Origin: Macrotis lagotis
Taxonomy: Eukaryota > Chordata > Mammalia > Peramelemorphia > Peramelidae
Length of the DNA stretch: 64,000 nt
NCBI RefSeq assembly: GCF_037893015.1
Contig: NC_133666.1
Location: 622,796,148-622,860,147 of the forward strand
Direction: 5' to 3'
Below, piece by piece: positions 24,538-35,772 of the stretch (position 1 is the stretch's first letter; each line of letters begins with the position of its first letter). The position numbers and the translations under genes are program-made. The notes below the pieces were generated by a model. That model was not told where the DNA came from. It saw only the letters and a program-made list of their open reading frames with translations, and searched no databases.

Positions 24538-25269
24538 TAAGGTAATTTCAGGTGGAATCTGCTTTGACTTAATTACAGGTGGGATAGCCCCAGAGAAGCT
24601 AATGAGAGGTCAAGTTGAACCTGGGAGACTGTTGAGGTGGAGATGGGACTGGTGTAGAAGTAGGGGGGGAAAAGGCAAAGGAAGGGAAGAATTGCCCTAA
24701 AGAAGTTAAAATCGTGAAATAGTCTGAGGAAGTCAGTGAACTTATCTTGGACTAGGCTGGGATAAATGTGGGGGGGGGTCAAAGAGAGGTAAATTTCCCT
24801 CTTTTTCCCATTACTGAACCCCCATCTTCCTTCTTTGTATGTTGCTCCTAAGACTAGATCCCTTTATCTCACAGTGATATCTCTAGTTTTATCCATCTCT
24901 GGTTGCATCTGCTTGCCCATTTTCAGACTCATTTATATTTCATTTTAGTTCTGACTTTCCTCTATAACTGTGATATGACCAGCAGTTTCCTGATGCATCT
25001 TCCCAAACTTCCCGAGCTTTCTCCCCTCCACAAATTTTGAATGACCCAGCCTCCCTGATACAACTTCCTGGTCTTGAGTCACAAGACCCCAGTCTGTGCA
25101 GAGCTGGTACCTCTCAGACTTGATGGATACTTGAGATCATGTGAGTCACCAAAGCCTGACAACTAACATTATCAGAGGAGAAAAAGGAGAACGTATCCAG
25201 AGGAGTCAAGTCACTGTGTCTTTTACTGAATAGCTTTGCTATATATTAGGGTAAATATTTTTAAATGTG

Positions 25270-25480
25270 TAGTGTCAAGTTCAACATGATCAATATGGAT
25301 CCATATTTAGCATGGTTATACATGTGGAGCCTATATTAGATTGCTTTCTGTCAGGGGGAGTAGGGAGAGAAGGAGGGGAGGGAGAAAAACGTAAAAGTCA
25401 AAACCTTGCAAAAAATGATTGTTAAAAACTACCATTGCATTTAGAAAAACAAATAAATAATTTTTTTTAAAAAAGAAAAA
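25270..25480 (+). mobile_element. Truncated L1 3' end
   Basis: Sequence of the type AACATGATCAATATGGATCC, a purine-rich stretch, CCTTGCAAAAAATGATTG and an A-rich tail match the L1 3' end at 16,730-16,925. Confidence 0.7.
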
Positions 25481-25604
25481 ATATTCAGTGTCTTGAATGT
25501 GCCTCATTTTGTCCCAATATAGAACTTGAAACTGAGAGAATTAATAGAATGGAGTTAGAGTCATACCACTATGAGTAAGACATTAATATGCAATGATAAA
25601 GATC

Positions 25605-25735
25605 TAAAAGGCAGCATGATATAGGGGTCAGGGGGCTAACTTTGGGCTCTGAAAGTCTAGCCATTGACATATACCAAATATGTAACCCTGGGCAAGTCAT
25701 TTAACCTCTAATTGCCCAAAGTCACTGTCAAAGGT
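25605..25735 (+). mobile_element. MIR-type SINE relic
   Basis: Ends in CTGGGCAAGTCATTTAACCTC, the MIR core. A related MIR piece lies at the matching place of the third duplicon (54,675-54,780). Confidence 0.6.
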
Positions 25736-26330
25736 CATTAATTAGTAGTCATTCCCTAAACAGATGAAATCACAATCAAAACCAAAATAAAGAAACTTCT
25801 TCACTTGATATATGAATAGTCTATCTTTTACAAAAATCTACTCTAAATTTGACAGACACCATGTTATAATCAAAAGAAGATTATATTTGGAACAGGAGAC
25901 TAATTAAGTAGAATCATCAAGAATTTATTAGGTATCTAATATATACCAGGAACCCTGCTAAAGGTTGGGGATACAAAAAAAACCAAAACAACTCACAACC
26001 TAAATGTATATCTTGTGAATAGATAGATAGATATAACAATAGAGAGGAACAATTACAGGACATAAACCCTGGCTGGAATGTGTGGGGTTTGTGTGGAATG
26101 GGAGTGGAAGTGATCTGGGTTAGATCACTCTTACGCCAAAGCAGTTGTGGTGCAGGTTTCAGAAGGTGGAGTGGAAATCGAAATGTCTGTAATCTGTGTA
26201 GGGGTTCCCCAATTTTGAGGAAAAAAATATGACTGCTCATATCTTTCCTGGGGAAAAGGAGAAGTAGAGATAGCTACTCATGGGGAGTAGACAGAAAAGA
26301 CTAAATTGAAATGGTGGGAAAGAGATTTGT

Positions 26331-26338
26331 TTATATAG
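26331..26338 (+). promoter_or_regulatory. TATA-like element upstream of copy 2 exon 1
   Basis: TTATATAG lies just ahead of the region that matches the 5' exon of copy 1. Copy 1 has no comparable TATA at the aligned place. Position and function are inferred only. Confidence 0.3.
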
Positions 26339-26349
26339 TATGATTGGCT

Positions 26350-26465
26350 ACCAGTCCAGAGAGCATCTTAGAGAAATACTCCTACTTAAAAGAGACACCA
26401 TACACAGGTCAACGATCACAGGTGTTCAACCTTGTTCTTCAGCTCAGCTCAGAACAGATAAGGAG
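26350..26465 (+). other. Copy 2, 5' untranslated exon
   Basis: Matches the 5' exon of copy 1 and ends in the strong donor AAGGAG|GTGAGTATGG. Cross-copy conservation of exon body and donor, about 12 kb upstream of the signal exon, suggests a leader exon. The left boundary and transcription start are not determined. Confidence 0.5.
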
Positions 26466-28777
26466 GTGAGTATGGCTTTTATTCTTAGGCTCACTATTAC
26501 TCTTCCTTCACTGCCATTATTCCTTACCATCTACAGCTCACATGGGCTCTTTATCTTTCTGGGTCTCCAAACCCTGGAGAAGGGGACAGGGAATTCCTTC
26601 AAGTTGGCATAATCATGGTCTCAATAGTCCCTAAATCTAAAAAGCTGACCTCGACACCCTGGTCCTTATGTACAGGATAGAGAATAAGGGGACAGTGGTA
26701 GAACAGTTCAATACATGTTGACACAGTCAGGTTGGACTGAAAGAGGAAGAGTGAGTGCAGTGGGGGTAGAGCAGATGGGAGTATGTGGATAGGACAAAGG
26801 AAATGCCCTGAACATTATAAAATTGAAAGGAAAAAGTAACCATAAAAATTGCATAGTATAGAGGACACAGGAGAGAGTAGATGAAATAGAACCAGGCTGC
26901 ATTTATCATACTCATTTTGTTTCTGTATTTTCTTTTATTCTGTCTAGATTATTTTAAATAGGCTATCTATTGCTATCCTTTCTTTCAGATTCTATTTTTA
27001 TATAGAGAAATATTAATCATTTATGTGGATTTACTTTATATACTGCTACTTTGCTAAATTATTCATTGTTTCAACCAATATTTTAATTAAAACTTTTAAG
27101 ATTTTCCATTCTCTATTATGATTCTTTTTCTTTTCCTTCTCTTATTGCTAGGATTTCCTAGAACATTTTGAATAATATTTATGATAGTGGACATCCTTGT
27201 TTCATGCCAGAAGTTAATAGGAAGACTTCTAACTTAACCCCATTACAAGCAATGCTTACTGGTAGTTTTAGATAATTTTTTTTTAAGGAAAAAAATCTTT
27301 TATGCTTATACTTAAAGTGTTTTTAATAATACTGAATGTCAAACTTTATCAAAAGCTTTCTATATCTATTGATATAATTTGATTTAAAAACTGTAATTAT
27401 TGATAAAATCTATTATGTTAATAGTTTTCCTCATGTTAAACCATCCCAGAATTTCTGAGATTAAACTGTACTTGGTTATAATATATAATCTTTGTAATAT
27501 GTTGATGTGATCTTTCAGATAATATTTTATTTAGGATTTTTGTATACATATATATTAATGCAGTTGGTCTATAATTTTCTTTCTCTGTTTTTTATTTTTC
27601 CTAGTTGAGGAATATTATATAATATAAATAATTATCTGAAATTTCTAATACAGGATAAGAAATAGAATGGTAGTTCAATGAAACAGAATAGACATACAAT
27701 TTACAACAAATAAATATAGTAATCTTATATTTGACAAGTGTTAAGACTTGAGATTTGGGGATAAGAATTCATATTTAGAAAAAATTCTGGGAAAAACTAG
27801 AAAGCAGTGTGGCAGAAATTGGGCATAAATCCATATCTTACACTATTTACCAAGATGAAGTCAAAATCAAAATAAGATCTAGATATAAAGATAGATATTA
27901 CAAGAAAATTAGAAGAACATGGAGCATATTGTCTATTGGACTTATAGTTAAGTGAACTATTGATAAATAAAGAAGAGATAGGGAGTTCAGTAAAATATAA
28001 AATAAATAATTTTATTGTATTAAATTAAAAAAATTGTACAAATAAAATAAAAGAAGCCAAGACCAGAAAAAAAACAGAATGCTGAAGGGAGTTGAGGGAT
28101 AGGGAGGAGAGGGGGAATTTTATAGATAGCTAAAGACTTCATATCTCAAATATATAAAGAACTTTGTCAAATCTATAAGAATAGGAATCATTTCCTGATT
28201 GATAGTCAAAGGATATGAGTAGGCCGTTTTCCAATGTAAAAGCCAAAATAATTCATATTCATATGAATAAAATGCTCTAAATCATTATTGATTAGAGAAA
28301 TGGAAATTAAAAAACCTTAAAATGCCATTTTATACCCATCAGAGTGGCTAAAGTAATTGAAGGGAAGAGACAAATATAGAGATGTAGAAAAATTGGGACA
28401 TTAATTCATTTTTGTAAGAGTTGTGAAATTTTCAGAGCAATCTGGAATTATATCCAAAAGTTATTCAACCCTCTTTGATCTGCAATACCCCTACTAGGTC
28501 TATTTCCAAAGATGATTGGGGGAATAGAAAAAGAACTGAAATGTACTAAAATATTTATAGCAATTTTCTTTGTAGTGTTTAAAAACTAGAAATTGAGAGT
28601 ATGTCTATCATTTAGGGAATGGCTGAGCAAGTTGTGTTATATGATTGTGTGGGAATATGATTATTAAAATGATAAGCTCCATGATTTTTAGAAAAAATGG
28701 AAAGAATTAAATGAAATAATGAAGATCAAAGGGAGCATAACCATGAGAATGTTGTATACAGTAACAGCAATGTTGTT

Positions 28778-28940
28778 GTTTTTATTTTTTATTTTTTAGG
28801 TTTTTGTAAGGCAAATGGGGTTAAGTGGCTTGCCCAAGGCCACACGCTAGGCAATTATTAGATGTCTGAGACTGGATTTGAACCCAGGTACTCCTGACGC
28901 CAGGGCTGGTGCTTTATCCACTGCACCACCTAGCTGCCCC
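28778..28940 (-). mobile_element. WSINE1/SINE1-type tRNA-derived SINE (first of a pair)
   Basis: Antisense copy: poly-T, GGTTTTTGTAAGGCAAATGG, and so on to CACCACCTAGCTGCCCC. CAATGTTGTT lies before it (28,768-28,777) and after its partner (29,110-29,119), so the pair shares an outer target-site duplication. Confidence 0.88.
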
Positions 28941-28949
28941 CAAATAACA

Positions 28950-29108
28950 TTTACTATTTTATTTTTAGGATTTTGCAAGGAAAATGGGGTTAATGACTTT
29001 CCCAAGGCCACACAGCTAGATAATTATTAAGTGTCTGAGGCCAGATTTGAACTCAGGTACTCCTGACTCCAGGGCTGGTGCTCTATCCACTGTGCTACCT
29101 AGTCGCCC
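28950..29108 (-). mobile_element. WSINE1/SINE1-type SINE (second of a pair)
   Basis: Same family and orientation as the preceding copy but more diverged (GGATTTTGCAAGGAAAATGG; ends CTACCTAGTCGCCC). Only about 10 bp separate the two. Confidence 0.85.
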
Positions 29109-29739
29109 ACAATGTTGTTTTAAGAATGACTTTAAGTAATTAAGTAATTTTATCTATTATATATTTATACATAAATATAAATCAGTAGATGTATATGAAT
29201 ATATTTACACATCTATAAATTGACTATAAAGGACATGAAAAATGATGTTATCTGCTTCCAGAGAAAGAATTCATAAGTAGAAGCATGTACAGAATGATTT
29301 TACATGTATATGCATATTTGTATCTTGTTCTTTCATTAGAAGAAGATTACACCAATCATAGTAATGGTAGCATGACTTGCTCCTTATGTTTATTATAGTG
29401 AGGGATATATTATGCAATGATATCAATTTTACTTGCCTTTTCCAGAACCAATGTGAGCATCTCTAGCTTTTGGGGAAGTAAGAAAAAAGGGGGAAAAGAA
29501 CTTTCATATTTAACTATTAAATATTTAAAAGGAATGAATAATTAAATATAACAGATCTGCAATATCATTTATAATTATCTTTTAAAAATTCTACTACATT
29601 ATAAAATACTTGTTTTTTTCCATAAATTAGAAAAATTATTACTTAACAATTAAAAATGCCTATAAAATATGAATGTTAAAAACATTTGAGTTTAATTAAA
29701 TTCTGCCTTGAGGAGAAAAATTGGGTGGGCATGGGATGG

Positions 29740-30010
29740 GGATTTTGAATATCTTCAAAAATTTTAAGGATTCTCATGTAGGAAAGAAATGAGAAGATAT
29801 ACTTGGCCCCAAGACAAGTAAGTCAAAACCAGAAGAAGTAGGACAGAGGCAGATTTCAACTCATATTAACAAAAGAAAACTATTCCCTAACTATTAGAAC
29901 TATCCAAAGATGAAATGGGCTACCTCTGGAGGTAGTAAATTCTTTCTTTCTGAGAATACTCAAATAAATGCTTCATGGTTTCTTTTGAGTACGGTGTAGA
30001 AGTGATTTTT
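29740..30010 (+). mobile_element. CR1/L3 LINE relic, sense
   Basis: The stretch CCCTAACTATTAGAACTATCC followed by GAAATGGGCTACCTCTGGAGG matches the well-known CR1/L3 pattern (CTAACAATTAGAGCTGTCC, then GGAATGGGCTGCCT). It is old and non-coding. Confidence 0.6.
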
Positions 30011-30920
30011 TTCTGTGGTTCAGAGCCAGTTTCCCAAGACAACCAAACTAGTGACCTCCAGTGGGTTAGAAGGTAATCTTGGGGTGAGCTATAGACAAAG
30101 GACCAAAGTGTCAGCTCTTTTATCTGTCATTGAATTGCCCTTAGACACCTTTCTAGCCTGACATCTTCTTATTCTCCACCTATTTTACAATCTGGTCAAA
30201 CTGGTCTATTCTCTATCCCTGTACCATGATATCCTCTGTTCTCCCACCTCAGTGCCTTTTGTCCTTTTTATTCTTCTATTCCCTCACTTGTCTTCTTTGT
30301 CCTTTCTGCCTCACTTTGTTTTATCTGAATTTGTTGCTAATAACCTATAAGAAACTCCAGGGGGTCTACAATCATCATTCACTTTTCTAATTTTGAACCA
30401 CACCCTTCTCTGCTTCTTTCTCTCAGAAATCTTTCACCAATCAAGAAGCACATCTCTATACATAGGCAGCATCAAAAGACCATCCTTTAAGGGACTTTCA
30501 AATTCAGCAATGCAAAGGTGGTGGTGAAAAGGGGGTTTTATATACCTTCCTTGGGTTGAAACTTGATGCCAAGCTTTGCCAAAAGTCAGTCAATTTAAAT
30601 TTGTGACCTTTAATTCTACAGAAGAAATATACACCGTAGCTTTAAAAATAAGGGTAATTTCTGTGGCATCCTTGAATGTTTACAGGATAGTTGAAAACCT
30701 ACAAGAAAATAAATTTAAATTAGCATTATTTTCAATAGAATGGCATTCATTAAAGCATCCTGTGACAACACAGAGAAGTTATGTAATATGTGTTAAACTT
30801 AACAGAATGTGGATATTCAAAATCACATCAGATAATCACAAACAATGAAGCAAAAAATGGCTGACAAATTAAAGCTTAATTGTTGTAACAATAATACTAT
30901 TAATAAACCTTTTATATAAA
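30011..30920. other. Intron 1 of copy 2, unrecognised sequence
   Basis: No repeat family or exon was recognised. A 90-codon + strand open frame at 30,576-30,848 has no recognisable domain and no supporting splice context. Confidence 0.4.
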
Positions 30921-30929
30921 AAATAAAGT

Positions 30930-31190
30930 TTGAATAGCATAGTGCATAAAACCCTGGATTTGGAATCAAGAGGAAGTAACTTTGAATCCTGTCTCAGATA
31001 CCTGCTAGCTGTTTGACTCTGAGTGTTGCATGTAACCTCTTTCAGTCTTAATTTCCTTATATATATAAAATAGCCATATTAATAGCTCCTTTCTCACCAC
31101 ATTGTTATGAACTAAATGAGATAATATAAATAAAATGCTGGCCAAAACTTAAAGTGCTAAATGAATGCTAATCATTTTTATTGTTGTTAA
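30930..31190 (+). mobile_element. THER/MON1-type (MIR-core) SINE
   Basis: Carries the full pattern: GGATTTGGAATCAAGAGGA, then TGCTAGCTGTTTGACTCTGAG, AACTAAATGAGATAATATAA and AAAGTGCTAAATGAATGC. These features are typical of long MIR-like SINEs in marsupials and monotremes. Confidence 0.7.
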
Positions 31191-31880
31191 TAATAGCAAA
31201 AAATATTAGCATATATATGTAAAGTATGATGATGAGGAAGGATTGCGATAATAGTAACATAACCAGAAGTCACATGAATAGAACAGCTAAACAATAACCA
31301 AGAATACTCAGACATGCAGGAATCAACATGTGTAACAATGATTATATACAATTACATGCAAAACACATTTCTTGTGGGCAGTCTCCAGCTTTCTCACCTG
31401 AATTAGTGTATGACCATTTCTTTAGATTCACCTGTAAGTTAATTTTCTGACTTGTCTGGTGGGTCTAGTTCCTTTCTGAGTGACTGATCTCAATGTCTCT
31501 GTTTCTGAGCTAGTAGATGGCATAGGCTATCAACCAGGATCATTATTGTCAGTGTATTTGTATTCTATGGGTTATATCTGTACCCTAAGAATCTTGAAAG
31601 TAGCTATTCTTGTTGAGAGAAAAATTGCCTTTGAGGCTCAATCTTCTAGCCCTGTAATACACTTAAAAAATTCTTCATTTAGAAACATCACTTTTATTTC
31701 CCATATCTGAACCAGAAAATCTTTGTACCACTGGTGGATAATCTATTTTACTCAGTGTTCACTGAAGTGGTTTTTCATCATTTGTCATCTACTCATTAAG
31801 TCCAATGAACTCTTCCATGAGTAATAGGTAGTTATGGTCAAATCTTTATAGGTCCTCCTATATTTACTGGAACTATTCTT
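31191..31880. other. Intron 1 of copy 2, unrecognised sequence
   Basis: Nothing recognisable. Short open frames such as the 76 codons at 31,480-31,710 are not supported by motif or context. Confidence 0.4.
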
Positions 31881-32010
31881 ATTTTTTTTTTGGTGAGGCA
31901 ATCAGATTAAGTGACTTGTCCAGAGTCACACAACTAGTGTGCGTCTCAGGTTAGATTTAAACTCAGGTCCTTCTGACTCCAGGACCAATACTCTATCCTC
32001 TATGTGCCCC
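31881..32010 (-). mobile_element. Diverged tRNA-derived SINE
   Basis: Poly-T, then AGTGACTTGTCCAGAGTCAC and CTCAGGTCCTTCTGACTCC, ending ATGTGCCCC. Older than the WSINE1-like copies. Confidence 0.7.
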
Positions 32011-33330
32011 TGGGATGATTCTTTAAAAAGCAAAGTTCCAATGTCTCAACAACTTAGTATGGGTTAGCCTTCCAAAAGTCAGGTAACTTATGAGTCCCTG
32101 AAATGCCAAGGTTTCTCAACAGAACTCTTTCTCAGTGTTGAAGCTTTTTATAATGTACTCTCATATCATATTGCCTTTTCTTTCCATCACAAATTTTCTG
32201 AGCTTCAGCCATACCTAATTGGGAGGTATCTTTTACCTTTTTTCTCAAATGAAAGATATGCTGATGGTTGCAACATTTTTTTACCTGAGATTCTAAAATA
32301 CAAAGGAATAAATAAATGTGATTATCACCCAAACATGAACAAGGATAGTATAAAGCTTATATAATCATTTCTCATGAAATTATATACTTGTCTAGAAATA
32401 TGCATTAATTTTCCTGATCTTTCTTCTTGCCTCAGAGTTTTCTACATTTTCATCAGTGCATGGGGGACAATGTGAGTGACCTTACAACCAGTATTAGAAA
32501 GGCTGGTTAGGGAAATGGTGTGTAAAAAGAGATACAGATCTTTGTGAGGGCCAGAAATGTAGGAAATGAAGGGAAATGATTTAAATGAAAGCAAGGTTGC
32601 TACCATCCAGGAGAGCACAATGGAAAGAAATGGGAGATTTGGGATAGGATATCAAGGAATTAGTGTTTGAAAACGGATAGAAATGGCTCATCTTCCTTTA
32701 GAAAAGAATCCTTTCTGGGAGAATAACCTCTTACACCCTTATTCCCTCATCATTGCTTATATCTTGATACTTGGTCTTCCTGGGAAACTAACCTGTTCTT
32801 GGGAGCATAAATTCCCACGTAACCACTCTTGTTCCTATACTTTTCCTTACTATTCATCCTCTCATGGTGACTTAGGTTGTTTAGGTTGCTTAAGGATTAG
32901 AGGTTTCCTGCCTTTACTCTTTCTCCAGCATCAACAGGAAGGGAGTAGTCTAATGATCACCTTAGTTAGGTACTGTCCTTTGACATTTGGGAAATTCTCT
33001 TCAGAGGAGGAGTCAGTGTTTCAATGACCAGAGTGGGTGGAACTAGTGATAGTAAAACTTAGGGTTTTTCTTAGATTACCAAAGAGAAAAAATATTGATC
33101 ATTACCAGAGCTCGATTTCTGTAATGGTTTCATTACTACTTCCCACCTGAAAGGGGCAAGTAATGAAATATTACGTATAAGGAACAGTATCAGGTCAATT
33201 TGACAGGAGTATAAGGTATGTGAAGAGGACAATGACATAAGATCAGAGAGATGAAAGACATATTTCAGGGAACTTTAAAGATCCCAGGAGATGTTCCCAT
33301 TTGCTTCAAGCCCCAATTATCATTTTCATT
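32011..33330. other. Intron 1 of copy 2, no recognised feature
   Basis: A 114-codon + strand frame at 32,683-33,027 has no recognisable domain, and I do not call it a gene. The remainder shows nothing. Confidence 0.4.
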
Positions 33331-33467
33331 TAGCTAAACACCATGGCATTTGAAGCTTATAAAGCACTTTATCATTGTACCTGAGTTAGAACCAGGAGGA
33401 GGGTAATGATTGATGTCAAAATGGGAAAACCAAGGCACCAATTGAAAGGACTAGTACATGTTTCTTT

Positions 33468-33700
33468 TGTTGTTTAGTAATGTCTGACTCCTTGTGACCC
33501 CATTTATGGTTTCTTTGGCAAAGATATTGGAGTGGTTTGCAATTTCCTTCTCCAATTCAATTTGCAGATGGGGAAACTGAGGCAAATGGACTTGAGTGAC
33601 TTGCCCAGGATCACATGACTAGGAAATATCTGAGGCCAGAATTGAATCAGGAAGATGAGTCCTCTTGACTCCAAGCCCATCATCCTTTCCATTTTACTAA
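33468..33700 (-). mobile_element. MAR1-type SINE
   Basis: Antisense MAR1-like order: TGTCTGACTCCTTGTGACCC, AAAGATATTGGAGTGGTTTGC, GGGGAAACTGAGGCAAATGG, ACTTGCCCAGGATCAC, and a tRNA-like end near CTTGACTCCAAGCCCATC. It is one of the clearest marsupial SINE signatures in the window. Confidence 0.82.
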
Positions 33701-33929
33701 TTAGTCCTGCTTAGGGCTGACCCTAAAAAAAGAGCTGACCCTAGAAGTCATTGGTTTCTCTTGGTTTCACCTGGCCCTGAGCTCTCCAGGGTCCTACTGC
33801 AGAATACTCACATTGGAATTTATGTAAGAGGTTATCATGGTCAGAGTCCCTGACATGTTTGAGGTGCTTCTAACTCAGGTACAATGGTGAAGTGCTTTGT
33901 TAGCTTCAAATGGTGTTTAGCTTATTGAA

Positions 33930-34713
33930 AATGATAACTGGGGCTTGGATCAAATGGGAACGTCTCCTGGAGCCACAGGGAAAATAAGGGATTTATTTTG
34001 GACAATGATGACATCTCCCTGAGTCAGGAATCCTACCTCAACTCCAGCCCACACCATAAGGAGAACTGTTCAAGATTCAAGATGTTTAAAATGTCCCAGC
34101 TTACCTTCCAAGATTCTGGTGCAGCACCCAAAAGAAAATAAAAAAGAAGAGATGACTTTCTGTGAACCATCCCATCATCAATGATTATCTGTTTAAAATT
34201 GTCAACATTCCAGAAAAAGTTAAAGATATAATCCAATGCAGGTCACCTCTTTCACCTTTCAAAACAAGATGAAGTAGAGTTTCAATTTTTTCATGACCAA
34301 TTAAAAACTGACTGACCAAAATTCTTGAGACTTAAAGCAAAGAAAAAACCACCTCAGAGCCATTCATACACAAGGCTCAACAACTGAAGAGATGTTCGAC
34401 GTAGGCAAGCACATAACCTGTGCCGAATCATAGAATCTCTGTGACTACTATAAAGATCTCAAACACAGACCCATATGTAACCGCAAAGAAGGAAAATGAA
34501 TTTTTGTAGCTATAGGAGTTTCCAGAGTCACCTAACACAATTGATGGTTCTCCTAATTCCATCTTCTTCTACTGGATGGAGACTCACAGTTTCAACACAT
34601 ATTGCTCTGTTGACAGTCCAGACCTGTTTCTGGCTACTGACTCCACTAATGATAAGCTGTCCATAACCATAAGAGAACCTGCTCTCTTTAACGTTCTAGT
34701 GACAAAAGCATAA
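33930..34713 (+). pseudogene. Possible decayed coding relic, IL-1-family-like end (tentative)
   Basis: Two coding-like stretches lie close together. The first (about 33,991-34,138) encodes FILDNDDISLSQESYLNS and ends in a stop. The second (34,522-34,713) is open for 63 codons and contains SIFFYWMETHSFNTY and PDLFLATDSTNDKLSITI before a TAA. The second resembles the last beta strands of the IL-1 family trefoil: the spacing of IFF, F and FLA is close to human IL-18, which has DIIFFQRSVPGHDNK and YEGYFLACEKE. Sequence between them has several stops, and no introns or splice sites are evident, so a processed copy is possible. Similarity is from memory and weak, so other origins are open. Confidence 0.25.
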
Positions 34714-34814
34714 ATGCACAGTTTCAGAAGAGAAAAGGACCTCCACAGCACTCTCATCAGAGAATCATGTCTTTAGAACTTCAAGGGAATCTCAAAGGCT
34801 TTCTTTTCCAATTG

Positions 34815-34925
34815 CCCTGTTTGGAGGTGAGGAAAATGCTTGCCCAAGATCACTCAGGAAGTATCAGAGGCAGAATTTGAACCTGCACACCTACTATAGG
34901 ACCACCATACTTTGCACCAAATCAC
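34815..34925 (-). mobile_element. MIR-type SINE relic
   Basis: GCTTGCCCAAGATCACTCAGG and GAGGCAGAATTTGAACCTGC are antisense MIR core. Confidence 0.6.
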
Positions 34926-34954
34926 ACTGTTGAAGTCTATCAGTACTATGATAA

Positions 34955-35014
34955 TATGTGCTATGCATATGATGAAACCAAATCCTTCACTCTTAGCTAT
35001 GTGCTATGCATATG
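34955..35014. repeat. 17-bp direct repeat (TATGTGCTATGCATATG x2)
   Basis: Perfect copies at 34,955-34,971 and 34,998-35,014. Each contains the palindrome ATGCAT. Confidence 0.9.
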
Positions 35015-35069
35015 GATTTGGGGTGAGTTCTTGTTATTCTAAATAAATGTGTGAGATGGAGCTACATGA

Positions 35070-35200
35070 GTCCAGTGGACTCAATAATAGCTCACGTTTA
35101 TTGTTTACTCTTTGGAGAACACCCTATACTTTGCAAAGGACTAATCATTTTAATTAACATTCTTCATTATAGTTTTATGAGGCAGATTATTACTGACCAT
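35070..35200 (-). mobile_element. THER/MIR-type SINE relic
   Basis: ATAGCTCACGTTTATTG, CTTTGCAAAGGACTAATCA and TTTTATGAGGCAGATTATTA fit the antisense 3' part of MIR-core SINEs. Confidence 0.45.
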
Positions 35201-35772
35201 AGTCATCAGAAAGCTGTATTTTCAGAGATATTGATAGTATGCTAATTATATTATGAAGGTGTTAATTGAATAATGAGGGAAATTGAGAAATATATACAAT
35301 GAAATCAGCATCAGAACTAACAATCTCAGAATCATTTTTTTCCTGTTGCTTGGAAAAACATCCTGCTTATCTTCTCATCTTTATTTGCAAAGAAAGTTAC
35401 AGATAGACAATACACCTCAGTTCACATCTTTAAGATAGATCTACTTCCCACCTCAATAGGAACTGTTAATAATATGGTTATTTTCAAGGAAAATAAGAAG
35501 TCCAAAAAAGCTAATCAACACATCAAGTACTAGCAGGTTCTATAAAATTGTGCACACACTGTTCCCTACCTTAGCTAAGAAGGCTCCGAAGTGTATTCTT
35601 TCATCTCTTCTCTGAGCACAAGCTTAATCATTCTTATTATAATGTATTTAGTGTAGGAGTTTTACTGCAGGTACATTAATTTATATTATTGTATTGTATA
35701 TATTGTTTTCTTAATTATTCTTACTTCATTCTGCATAAGTATATCTTCCCATATTTCTCTGAATTCTTTTTT

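Larger units (their letters stand above)
12290..24540 (+). pseudogene. MOG/butyrophilin/SKINT-family gene, copy 1, decayed
   Basis: Upstream paralogue of the gene at 26.3-44.7 kb, with the same exon order and strand: 5' exon (to 12,399), signal exon (15,075-15,159), Ig-V exon (15,537-15,870), a transmembrane exon (23,554-23,652) and a tail exon (about 24,341-24,537). The family comprises Ig-V membrane glycoproteins related to MOG, butyrophilins and SKINTs. The signal exon is 5 nt shorter than in copy 2, which shifts the frame. The Ig-V exon meets a stop after about a dozen codons. The equivalent of copy 2's first transmembrane exon (40,977-41,084) is absent. The donor after 23,652 is AT instead of GT, and the tail exon has an early stop. 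Introns align with copy 2 over long stretches and share old CR1/L2/MIR fossils, so duplication came before decay. A younger L1 (18,577-20,061) and other L1 ends later inserted into it. Confidence 0.8.
24541..26330. other. Intergenic region between copy 1 and copy 2
   Basis: It holds an L1 3' end at 25,270-25,480, a MIR-type SINE at 25,605-25,735 and old unassigned repeat sequence at 25,940-26,030. The segment 25,590-25,975 recurs in diverged form at 54,670-55,050. No coding exon was recognised. Confidence 0.55.
26915..29540. mobile_element. L1 LINE with likely 5' inversion
   Basis: 26,915-27,625 is L1 ORF2 (reverse-transcriptase part) on the minus strand, and 27,640-29,540 is the later part of ORF2 plus 3' region on the + strand. 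The inverted piece covers earlier ORF2 sequence and is followed at once by later ORF2 sequence in the opposite orientation. That is the layout made by twin priming of a single L1 insertion, with some sequence lost at the junction. Two SINEs (28,778-29,108) interrupt it. It is heavily decayed and lies in intron 1 of copy 2. Confidence 0.55.

Noticed and set aside
28778-29108. tRNA-like segments in the SINEs
   Set aside because: These are SINE heads derived from tRNA, not tRNA genes. No intact cloverleaf gene was seen in the window.
30576-30848. 90-codon + strand frame
   Set aside because: AT-rich intron sequence with no motif or conservation evidence.
32683-33027. 114-codon + strand frame with hydrophobic stretches
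   Set aside because: No recognisable family, no splice context and no counterpart in copy 1. It cannot be supported as a gene.
34955-35014. A CRISPR-like or other regularly spaced array
   Set aside because: Only two repeat units in a mammalian intron.
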